Source of the DNA: Setoptus koraiensis | Lineage: Eukaryota > Arthropoda | Length of the DNA stretch: 64,000 nucleotides | Reading direction: 5' to 3' | NCBI GenBank assembly: GCA_048013815.1 | Contig: CM106586.1 | Coordinates: forward strand, 19,592,001 to 19,656,000 | In this document: positions 1 through 12,000 of the stretch, one piece after another | Layout: every line of letters starts with the position of its first letter | Numbering within the stretch: position 1 is the first letter of the stretch | Made by a program: the position numbers and the translations under genes | Notes under the pieces: model-generated | Databases searched by the model: none | Told to the model about the DNA's origin: nothing | What the model saw: only the letters and a program-made list of their open reading frames with translations

Positions 1-677
1 CCACTCGTGAGTGGCAACATCAGCGCTAAAGTGTGTGCCAATTCACCTGTAAAGTGTGTAAAAAGTTAGCCAGCCAGGCAGGCAGGCGAGCGAGTTGAAT
101 AGCATTGTTGTCGTGCAATATTGGCAGTGGCAGCGGCAGTGGCAATAACAACAACAGCAGCAGCGACAACAATAGCAACAACAACAACAACTATAATAAT
201 AGTAATAATAACAAACAGACAGATAACTGTTTCGCTTTATATTTGCGTTGTTTGCGCGCGCATGTGAGTTACGCATCGTTCTGGGCTACCGTTATGCGTT
301 GTTGGGCGCCCAACCAGCGCCAACAGCAACAGCAGCAACAACAACAACAACAGCAACAGCACAGGCGACTACAATAACGGCAACAGCAGCGCCAGCGACA
401 ACAACAGTGCCAACAACAACAGCGCCAACAACAACAGAAAAAACAGCATCGACTCGTGAATAACCTAATAGCTGCCGTGCCACACAATTTACGTAACGCG
501 GGGCAAGCTCGCTGGTGCCAGCTTGCCAGTGCCAGGCAAACTCACCGCTAGGCGTCGGCTATTGGTTTGAGTGGCGACAGTGGCCAGCGCGCCAGCAAAG
601 CGGGCGCTCGCAATCGTGGTTGCAAAGGTGGTCGCAAAGGCTAGTGGCGATGGTGAGGGTGAAACATAGAGACAATA
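1..677. other. 5' flank / probable 5' UTR of RhoGEF gene with CAG/CAA tracts
   Basis: No convincing gene. Two dense CAR (CAG/CAA) tracts lie at about 125-215 and 310-445. They are open in several frames on both strands and would read as polyN/S, polyQ or polyT, which is why short ORFs appear here. They most likely belong to the 5' UTR or promoter of the RhoGEF gene starting at 678. An unrecognised upstream coding exon cannot be excluded. Confidence 0.5.
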
Positions 678-3600
678 ATGATGAACTTCTATAAGCAAGC
701 GCATAGCGGCTTAACGTCGCGAACGAAATCACTGAGAGAAAAGTTTAGCTCGAAGCGATCGCTGAGCGAGCTGTCGTTCAGCGAGCGCCAGGCATTAAAG
801 TCGCCAGCCATCCTGCAAACAACAACAACAACAGCGACAACAACGACAGCACCGACAACAACAGCAACAGCATCAACAACAGCAACAGCAGATCTGCATC
901 ACAACCAGTGCGATAATCGCGACATAGCGGCGACAGCGACCACCACCACCACAACGACGACGACACAATTACCGTGGCATCGCAAGAGCCTCACGTCGGC
1001 CAGTTTTAGGCGCAGTCACAAAAGTAGCACGAGTATCAGTGGGCAACAACAACAACAACAACAACAACAATTACCAGTGGTGATTAATCAGCAGCAAACA
1101 GCGACAACAGCCAGCAGCGGCAGCCCGAAGAAGCACAGCCAATTAGCGTCTACCTCTAATGACAACAACAACAACAACAACAACGACAGCACCAACATAA
1201 ACAACAACCGCCAGCACGAAGCAACATCGCAGCAGAGAGCCACAGAAGAGAGCATCTATTTTTATGATAATTATACAACAACAAGCGCCGGTGATGCAAT
1301 ACAAACAACATTAGACAGTTCAGCCACGCGCCCCAAATCGTTGCATTGCGGCCGCCAGTCGGACAGCAGCGAGCAGCGCGCCAAGCTCAATTATCATCAT
1401 CAGGCAGGCGACGCATCCGGTGAGGAGCGGCCGAGGTCGGTGCACAGCAAACCGGGCGACCCAGTGTCTCAAATGCAAGCCAACGCGCCCACGTCGAGCG
1501 AAACGTCGGCCCTGCTGGTGAGCGTGGCCGACGACGACGACACCGCCGCCGACCACCGTCACCATCACCGGCACCACCGTCAGCACCAGCAGCCGCACCA
1601 GCACAATCAGCAGCAGACGAGCGCCACTTCCGGTCAATACAGCAAATCATTTTATGTGAGCAGCACGAGCAGCAGCAGCAGCCAGCAGCGATGTGATATT
1701 AATTCGGGCAGCGCGCAGCAAAACTCAATTCAGATTTCAAATGATGCAGGGGCCAAAATGCAGCGATCGCCCACGCGCGCCCGCTCAGAAAAGCACAAGC
1801 GCTCGTCGAGCGTCAAGACGGCCAGCTCGCGCGACCGCCGACTGGCCCTCGAGCGCCACCAACAATTCAACAACTCACCTGGCCAGCAAAACCAGCAACA
1901 GCAGCAGCAGCGAAATAGTGATAGCGACGGCGACGACAAGCGCGCCGAGTTGCAGCGCGAGCGTCAATTGTTGTTGTCGCAACAGCAAAATCAATTTGTT
2001 CATTTGCGCGCCGGTTTAGACAAGGCCGACAATCTCAGCAGCGACAATTCATCACCCTTCGGCGGCGGCCCCCATTATCAGCCGTCGCATCACCAGTGGT
2101 CGTGCAAAGCGCCCCTGTCGTCGTCGTCATCGTCGTCGGTTGTGTCCAATCATCAGCATCAGCAACCGCAACAATCATCGTCGTCAATGGCCAGATCGTC
2201 GAGAGCGCCAACCGGAAGTGGCCACAACCCATCCAGCAGCGCCACAACTGGCGCTGCTGGCGCCTCTGGTGGTGGCGGTGGCGGCAGCAGCAGGCGTTGC
2301 GGTGTCATAGATATTCAAGACAATGTCAACGCGGCCATAAACAAACAATTGTCCATTGACCCATGCATAAACCTGAGACAACAATTAACCGGCGGCGATT
2401 TGCCCGAATTTCTGCAGGGCACCTATAACAATACCGTTATATTGCCCTCTGACACGGGCCAGTCCTATAGATCGGCGCTAGATTTAAATAGCTCACTGGC
2501 GGCCATAACGTGCGCCACAGACGGCGACGTGGCCCCCCTGCCCTGGCAATCTGACGCGGCCATCCAATGTGATCTGCTCTGTGCGCCCCCATTAACGGAC
2601 GCCTACGAAACAACCGGTGATATCATCAAGACCATTGTTGGGCCCTTTCGGCCCAACAACAGCAACCTGGCTTGCGTGAACAATAACACAAATAATAACA
2701 GCAACAACAATACGCAAGCATTGTCAGCAGTTTTGACCGGCGACACTCTGAAACGGGGCCTAAACGCTCTGGCCACCACTTGTTCGCAACATCACCTGGG
2801 CGCCCCAGGAACTGTGGTGGGCAGCCTGAAGAAGTCCATTTCTAACACTATTGACATTGCGTTAGATCATCATGCTCAATCGTGTCAGCAATACCATCAG
2901 CTGATGTCGGCAGAACCGGCCTACGAGTATTTGCACAATGAGCAAGACGACTCTTGTTCTTTGTATCAATTGAACGTATCCAATGGCAACAGCAACTCAA
3001 TTACAACTGCTGCCAACGACAATTCAAATGTCAGCAACAACAACAACAACAGCAGCAGCAGCAACAACGAAAACAGCGACAATCTCCAATTAGAGCCGGC
3101 CGACGCGCCCGCCAGCGCCAATGAGTTTGTTTACAACAGCAAGCCGCGTCGTCGCGTCTACACCGAGGGTTCGTCGAGTTTCGACAAACGAATGGGCGAC
3201 GTCACAGGCAAAAATCATCACTCGTCGTGCTCAAACGATCACGACAATCAATGTTTCAACGTCAGCCAATCGGCCACCATAAACAACAGCAGCAGCGGGG
3301 CCCAGCCGAGCTCGTCGTCGACGTCCAAGTCGACCTCGAAAAATCCCTTCATGCTGTCGAGCGACAGCGTCATGTCAAACAACACCAACACCAACAACAC
3401 CGACATCGCCAACAACAACAACAACAACAACATGACCTGCAGCCGAATGACAATAGGCGACTGCATACAAACGAACAACAACAGCATGCAAAATAATTCC
3501 TCTAATCTGCTCAATTTAACCTCGTCGGCCAGCTCCACAATTAGCCAATTGGCAGGCAAAATATCCCGGCAATCCAGCAAGAAATTTTCATCGAAAAAAA

Positions 3601-5969
3601 ATGTTCTCCAGAGGGCGCTGTCGTTTGATTGTCGCGGCTACAAGCGTCTCGGTCAGCAGCAATCCATTGATTCTGTCAACTACAACAGCAGCAATTTGGA
3701 CAACAACAGCAACAATTACAACGGTCAACAACAATGTGATACAACCATGCAACAAACAAACAACCGCCAATTGAGCTCGTCAACCACATCCAATCATCAG
3801 CGCTCCAAAACAATCACCGCCAAGTCCAGTCAAATGGGGCGCCGCATGGGCACCGCCCAGCCCCAGGTAGATTTTCACGTGCCCCTGTTGCCCTACCAAA
3901 CGATGCAAAATGTGATGGAGCGGCAACATTTGCCCGTGTCGGCGCAACGCAAAAGCTACACTGTCCTGCAGCAGCAGCAGCAAGCCGCGGACGCCGCCTC
4001 CGTGCCCCGCCAGCCCCTGAAGCCGGCACCGAGCGTGCCGCCGGGAGGCACTTCCGGTCGGCCGGCCACGCTCGGCGACGTTGCATCAAGCGGCCAACAG
4101 CAGCAGCAGCAGCAGCGCCAACAATCTGATTTGCCCGTGGTTAACATTGTGCAATGTCACAGCAGGTCAAACTCAAACGCAAACAGCAACAGTTTAGATA
4201 TGATTACTAATCAGCTGGTAGGTGGCGCGCATCCGGCAACAGACAGCGCCGGGCCCAATGTGGTGATATCCGATATTAGCGCCAACAGCAGTGCCAGCAG
4301 TCATGTCAAAGTGAGCGGCCAGCTGAGCGACCCAATTAAGGTTGCCAGCAGCAACAACAACAACAACAACAACAACAACAGCAACAACAGGCAACAACAG
4401 CAACAGCAAACGGCATTGTCATTGGCGACAGTAGACAGCACGCCAGATTATTCCCCGTCCTCCAGTCAAGTGCAATCGCCCATGAGTCAATCAAGGCCTA
4501 GGGTAAGTCTGTCTGTTTTGGCCTAGCCCAGCTTGGGGCCCGTTACATAACTGCGCCACTCATTGTGCGAGCCAATTTACGGCTCTCTCAATAGTATCTA
4601 GTGTCTATCAAGCTCACCTGTCAGCTGAGCCAGACTGTTGGCGCCGCGAGCCAACAGTCTGGCAAACGGCCAAAGCTCCCCCGGCCTCGCCTGGCCCCCG
4701 GCCCCATTAAGCCGGGCTAGCGGTGCCGTTGTAAGCGCTCACCTGTCCAGACCGCTTTGGCTTGCTTGCGGCGGCCGGCGCTCTAGTGCGGCCTACAGGC
4801 CCAAAATCGGCTTGTAGGCCGGCTCAGAGTCGCACAAAGTCGCCCCACTAGATAGCGGCGCTCATTAATAGACGGGGCTAATCATTGTTGCGGGCTCAAC
4901 CTCGTGTATATGCACTTATATATGTTTGTATTTATAATGATATATATCTATCCTTCCGCGTTTATCCGTCAATGTGAAAATATACATATATAGCCCAATC
5001 TCACGCTTGATCTCAACCTGGACAATGATGACGACCAAGAGCAGCAATCCAATAGCAGCCGATCGCAGCGCCATTTGTTGATGGTGGACATTCCAAGTAA
5101 GTAAATACGGTGCCCCCCCCTCCCTTCTCGACTAATACATATACAAAGTTATATTATACGAGCCACACTCGACAGCTTGAGGGCCAGCAAACAAACGGAT
5201 GAAACTTGATTTATTGGGCCTTCACCGCTTGCCAGCCTCGCACGGGGACCCAAACGGCGTGCTTGCATGGGCCCTAGCGGGCCCGTGGGCGCTGCCGGGC
5301 CTAAAAATAGGTACGAGTGCGACCCTGAAAAGTGCCTGTCTAGACATAAAAGTTTGTGTGCCAGTTAGCGGCCACCTTTAATTACTGGGCGCCATTGATA
5401 CCAGTGTGTTGTGCCCGTTTATTGACGGATTTCGAAAGAGATTTCCGCACCGGCCCGCTGCACTCACAAGTCGTCAGCGGGCCCAGTGCGGGACTTATCG
5501 AGTGATAATGTGCCAGTGATAATGTATGGCTATAAAAACAGTGTTGTTGACAGTATAAACATGCTGGTAAAACAGTACAACAGATGGTCGGGTGCCCCTG
5601 GTGATCGCTGTTGTTTGTCGGGCCGGGTAGCGGCGGCTTTTTTGGCCAGCGGCAGTCCGTTATTATTTAAATCAGTTGTTATTATGTTTGTGTTGTCGCG
5701 TTTAATGAAAGGGCGCGATAAAAGCCACAGCCCGAACGGCGTGTGTCCGACACACTAGACACGACGACGATTCTCGGTGTCGTCGCTAGAAATCAGCGCG
5801 ATCTGGTTGTAGCAGATAAAAGATTTATTCAAATTTTCATTTATGGCACAAAACAGCACGTTGCAAGTTGCGTTTGTTTCGCTTGGGCAAGCCGCTGAGC
5901 AGCGCGTGCCGAGGGGCGACAACAACGACGATAACAACACGAACAACAGCAACACCAGCGACAACAACA

Positions 5970-6002
<33 letters not shown>

Positions 6003-9000
6003 GCAACAACGCCGACAGCAGCGGCGTCAACGGCAGCGCCAAATGACCGCCGGCCGCTTAACACTGGCAGTGCTTTAATTTACAAACATGATAATTAGTG
6101 GCAACAACAACAACAATGTGCTGCCACTAATTATCCGGGCCAGTGCGGCCCGTGAGGCCGTTGTGGCGCTTGTGAGCGTGTCGGCCCCGGTTAACCGGCG
6201 CAGCCCGCGCGCCGGCTGCCGGATAAATTAACTAGCGCCATTTGGCCCCACTGGCCCGCTAACCGGCCCACCGGCCGGCACGGCACGAACGGCAGCGACA
6301 TGTGCTAGTCCCGAGTCGCGATGAGAGACCGCTCGGGCCGACTGGCGGACAACTCTGGTGGCGCACACGCTCATTTAGCGCTAGTTGCCGTACCAGATAT
6401 CTCCATCACTAATTAATTTTAAATTTTAATGACAACTGCACCAGTGAGGGGCGCTGGCGCTCGCACACTCGTCCCACAGTTTGTGCGCCCATTAGCTGAG
6501 CCCGGGCGCGCCGAGCTACGCGAAGGGGGCGCAATCTAGAGATCTAGTTGCGTATATATTGCGCATATATTGCGTATATATTGCGTATATATTGCGTATA
6601 TAACTGCCCGGCAGCCTGGCCGTCTGGTGGCCGGTGTGGCATTTGTAATCATACTCGCGGGACTCATTCGATGTGTTCGCCGGCCAACTTCTTACCCTTG
6701 TGATGGGGCCCGTCGTTCAATTGTTTGGCCCCTTTCGCCATTTTCGGTCACCGGCTCGCAGTGGCTCGCTGTTTGGGTGGCGATACTTCAAGACCGATAG
6801 TTAGATCGTTTTGGCCGCTCTGGCCGAGCCCTAATTACGTAGTTATAGTAGCGAGATGTTACACATTCTATATAGTGGCGCTCGTGTGCAACTCGAACCA
6901 TTTTTGTCGTACCTGAGACTCTCAACTGGGGCGCTGGGGCGCTGGACATAGCGCACCCAATGTTGACCAATGTTTGCCTGGCACTGGCAGCGGGGGACTG
7001 GTCGTTGGTGCGGTCTTGGCGACACACAGTTTGTTTGCTTGCTCGTTTAGTTTATTCTCGTGCTGCTCGTTATATTTCTGGCCAAATTTGTTGTTTGCCA
7101 GACGCAAAAATAGCCTGCCCGCCACCGTTTGGGGCCGTCACAAGTGAGCTGGCGGGCGGACGAAAGGGCCAAGAGGACGAAAGGTCTCAAAGAGCACGGC
7201 CAGTGATATTCATCGATTCCGATGGTCACATCTTCTGGCTCAGAGCCATTTTGCGATTCTTTTGCCCGCAAGAGCGGCATCAACAAATCGACAGCGATCG
7301 CCTAGTGACCACGCAAAATGGCGGGACATTTTCAACCGCTCGTTTCTGAACTAACGACTTTGCTCAGCGCTGCTGTTTTTTCATTCGAAAGTCGCATTAC
7401 GTTGCGTGCATTTCGGGTATTTAGCCACTTAAAAACTAGCGAGTTATTTCAGTCGTGAGAGTTGTCGGTATATCAGCCGAACCGGGATAATTCGCGTTTC
7501 ATGTGCTAGAAGGTGCGCGTCTTCGTGGCGAACATCCGCAGCGCTTTCGAAAAAATTTGTGCCCCGAAAATTTGTGCTCCAAAAAATTTGTGCTACGAAA
7601 AAATTGTGCTTCAAAAAAATTGTGCTCCGAAAAAATTGTGCCCCGAAAAATGTTGCGGCGCCTCTAATTGGGCGCGACAACATTAGTTGGTTGATTTGTG
7701 AGCGTGCACTCATTAATGGGCGCCCCGGCCAGTCGAGTGCCCGGATGTTGGCCGAATCGACGGACGTTCGGGTGACTTCGATGTGTTTTTATCTCGGGCA
7801 CTGGTCGCATAGAAATTCGTCACGTCAGGCAACCATTGAGCGGGGCCCGCCGAAGTCGCAAACCGCTACTAGCAACTGGCCCAACTCGATTTTGAAATTG
7901 TCTCGGTCGCCGGCCCGGCTCGAGCTAGGCACGGAGCAAGATCGGTGGCCAGTTTCGCGCATTTGTGGACCCATTTACGCACCGAACAGGCTATTTATTT
8001 ATCGCTATATATAGATGCGCCGAGTCACGCAAGCAAAGCAAAAAAAGAAGCAAGCGATTATCTAGGCTGGTGATTTTGAGTTGTTGCCCTTCGAGTGGTG
8101 GCGTTCTTTTGTTTACGCGTTGCGCTAAAAACATGGCCAATGCCAATGACTTTTTTAAATGCGATTGCTGCGAAGCCAGAAACAAAACTTTGACCCGTCT
8201 GTGGCCTCCATTTGTGTGTCTCTGGCAACTAATGGACCAATTAATCATTATCGTCTTAATTGTCTCTCGTCGTTATTGCACGTGTTTGTGTCCACTCACA
8301 GGTATCAAATTGGGGGACGGTTGCAGCGAGCAACATCAGATGATGATGTGCTTGCCATCGCCCAACGTTCATCAATGTAATGAATTTGGCATTGTTAAAA
8401 AGTCGCCATCATTTAGATTGGAAACAGGCAACAGCAGCCATTTATCGCACGCCAGTTCGGCCTCGTCCACCTCCGGATGCCTAATGGCATTTCCTGCCGG
8501 TGGCGGCAGCACCGGCAACATGACCGGATCAAGAGGAGCGGGGGGAGCCGGAGGTGACTTTTGTGACGGCAATAGCAACAACAACAACAGTGATAATATA
8601 CAAATGATTTGTGATACTAGCACCACCAACAACAGCAACAACAATTTGGGTCTTGGGCCCAACAGCAGTGAATTGAGCCAGTCCGCTACGACACTTTTGG
8701 CCAAACAGAGTGGCGTCCTAATGCAACGCAGACAGGCGATGGTGCCCCCCAAGCTGCCCACCGACATCAACTACGACGACACGGACAAGTCAAACGATGA
8801 TATAAGCACTTGTTTCGATGCAAACAACGACAACGACACCATCAACAACAACAACGGCACGACATTGCAGTCGGCCGACCGCAGCGACGCCGGGCCGCCG
8901 CGTTTGCCCGTCAACGACGAACTGCCCCAGGTGAACATTGTAAACGACGACGGCGACCATTGCACGGTCATAGGCAACATGGACACGGATCACACCGCCA

Positions 9001-12000
9001 GGCCGGCGCACGCGGATAAATGGGGCGCCCGCGACAACAACATCGCCAACAACAACAACAACAGCAACAGCAGTCGCCAACAACAATTTACGGCCAACAG
9101 AAACGCGGCCAACTTGTATCGGGCCACCAGCGGAAGTCACGGTGATTTATCGAGCGCGTCCAATGAGGCGACCGGCCGCCAGCGCGACTACTTCGACATG
9201 CCTCCGTCGGCCATGGGCAGCCGGCCCGAGAGCCGGCTCAGCGGCGACGGCGGCGTGGCCAACTCGAACGGGTCGTCGGGCAGCGGAACAAACCTGAGCG
9301 TCATGTAGGTTCATTGCACCGGCCATCTTGCCATGGGTGCGCCTAGCGTACGGGCCCGCACCCGTACGGCTGCGGGCCCAGCGCAAGGTTGTATGTTTAA
9401 TATATATGCTAATCGATGTTGACTTTTAATCTTTGACTTCTCTCTCTCTCTCTCTCTCTCGCTCGCTCTCTCGCTGCCTCTCTGGCCATCTCTTGACCTT
9501 TGGCCGTTGTCGTGGACAAACCGGGCGCCATTTGTGTGATTGAACGCCGCTCACAATGATAATCGCCGGCCGTTTGTGTCCAGGAGCAGGCGCGACTTTC
9601 AGTCACCTGGCGGACTGACCGTTAGCTCGGCGAGCCAGACGAGAAACCGGCGCCGGTCGTCCATTGCGGTCATACCTCAGATGCAAATTTGTCCAGGCGA
9701 TCTGTTGGTGTACAGCAAACAATTAATTGATCGCATGAACCAATCGGGTGAGTATATATGGCTGAGCATATAGAGCCCATTATGCAAATTTCCTGCCTCT
9801 TGGCGCTGGCCAGTTTGGCCAGTCGCTGCCGGCCGTGCGTCTGGCAAGGCGAGCCGACGCAACGGTCGCAATAGCGCCAGCGCCTCAATCTTGATACATC
9901 GCTAATTCTGCCCGATTCTTTCCTATAAATACTAAATTATGGTCGCCGGCGCCGCCAATCAAAACCGAAACGCGCCAACAACAATCTGCCAACTGGACAC
10001 TGGCCGCAAACGATTGTTTGTCGGTCGCACATCGGCACCGACGCGAACAAACAACAACCACGACAACAACAACAACAATAACAACAACGACAACAACAAC
10101 AACGCTAGACAACTCGCAATACGAGCAACAACCGCCATATCTCACCGTAGAGGGTAAGTGCAAGGGGCACGCGTTGCCTCGGCGTCGCCAAATATTGGCC
10201 GAGACCTCGGGACGTCAATATTATCGCGGCGCAAGCCGACAGCGGTCGCCCAATGCCAATCAGACAATCGTTTATTCACGGCGGTCACTTAATCCGTCAG
10301 CCAAGCGAGTAAAAAACCCATTTGCTCACCGTTCGTGTGCCGGCTACGTGATCGCCGCTCGCCGGCCCGTTTGCCCTCGGGCGCGCCGACCAGCTCGGCC
10401 GAGGCGCCCGAGTTTATCCGGCCCCGGTTGTCCATGTCGGCTAAACTATGCCCATCTCGCGAGACCCGCCCGACCGGCCCGACTAGCCGTGCATAGCTGA
10501 TTGTGCCCGTCAGGCCCGCTCGCGGTGCCTGCGTCATCGCAACACGACACACACACACGCCTCACGTCAGTGCTGGCGCTGGCTGCTCCCCACTGCTGAC
10601 AGCGCGACGCGCAGATTGGGGCCCATGAATATCGACATCGCCAGACGATAGCAGCATATGTCAGTTGTTGGCGGGCGCATAAGTGCCCATGTTGCCCAAC
10701 AATGTCGACGGACGCAAACACTGTCTGCCAGACGGCGCCTGCCCGCCGCTTTTCCGGGAAAACCTTTCTCGCGGGCGGCACAACTCGCTCGCGCATTGCG
10801 CCGTCATTAAAATTAGCAGGGCACTTTGTCGTAATTAAGCGAAATTGCGCAATTATTTGCTATTGTTGACATTCGACATGACTGTACTGACTAACTGTGT
10901 TCCTCTTCATCTCTGTGCCGCTGCGCCAACGACACCGATTGCCCGAATTGACGCGCGAACCCGAAAATCCCAAACTCTCCAAAATCTTGGCCCCGTTCAG
11001 ACTCAAACCGGAAAGGCAAGAACATTTGGTCGTCGTTCAAGCTCGTAAGTACTCGAAACATGCCTCTCGAGACACCTCAGCCTTCACTCTCTGCTCGGGC
11101 CGCTCGGCCCGCGCGGGCCCGCGACAAAAATAAAACAATCGCATGACATCACCGCACCGCACCGCCAAACAGTATGCATAGCCAGTTATAAATCCCTATC
11201 GTTATGGCGAGCCTGCCCAGCGCCCCGCGCGATTATCTATTATTTGTATCTATTATGGGCTGCCCGGCGCGTCGCATGTGTGCCCATTGGGCACGGGAAG
11301 CAGCGGGCCGCAGTTTGGGTTCCTGTGTGCGCCTCGATTGTTTTGTTTGTTTGTTTGTTTGTTTGTTTGTTTGTTTGCCTGTCCGTTTGTTTGTCTCGGT
11401 ACTCCCGCACGGTGCCACTGGCTAATTCGACGACAAACAGTGGTAGCGGCGACGGCGGCCCCGGCCCCACATGAATAGCTAGCCAGCCGTTAACGGTTGT
11501 TGTTGTTGTGTGGTTGCTTTTTGAAAAATATCTCAATCCAATTTGCTTCGCTCTGCAACTTGGTGCAGTGTATATGTTTTCACGGTTCGCCTATAGATGA
11601 CGCCATTTACTTTGTAGTGGCGCTGACAGTTGTTCATAAGCTAGCTTCTGGCGAATTTTAGCTTCTTGTGTTGTTTGCCCAACTCCACTGCCAGGCTGGC
11701 TGGCTGGCATCGCTATTAGCTACATATATATCACGTGTATACATATTATATTTATAATATGTTATAGGCACCCAGCGGCAGCAAGCTAAGCTTCGCACCG
11801 CACACAACAACACGAAAACATACACAACAAACATTACGCAACAACCGACTTTAAGCGACCACCGACTTTAGGCAACAACCGACTTTACGCGACAACAGCA
11901 CCACCATCAACAACACACTTAGGCCCGACTGGCCCCAACTGCCGCCGCTGACCCTTACCTGTGCACCTACAAGCTTGTTAGCTGGCACTGTGATACTGTG

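Larger units (their letters stand above)
5097..8301 (+). other. RhoGEF intron 2 (3.2 kb)
   Basis: No recognisable gene. Contains a CAR tract (about 5915-6040, open as polyN/T on plus and polyV/L on minus), an 11-bp tandem repeat (6549-6603), a 19-20-bp tandem repeat (7550-7650) and GC-rich unique DNA. From about 7965 the reading frame of exon 3 is open upstream of its acceptor, leaving room for an alternative first exon. Confidence 0.5.

Noticed and set aside
105-463. PolyN/S, polyQ and polyT ORFs upstream of the RhoGEF start
   Set aside because: They arise from CAR repeats open in every frame; there is no splice or start context linking them to exon 1.
5486-5758. 90-codon ORF in RhoGEF intron 2
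   Set aside because: The frame before and after is closed, no splice sites fit the phases of exons 2 and 3, and composition is not coding-like.
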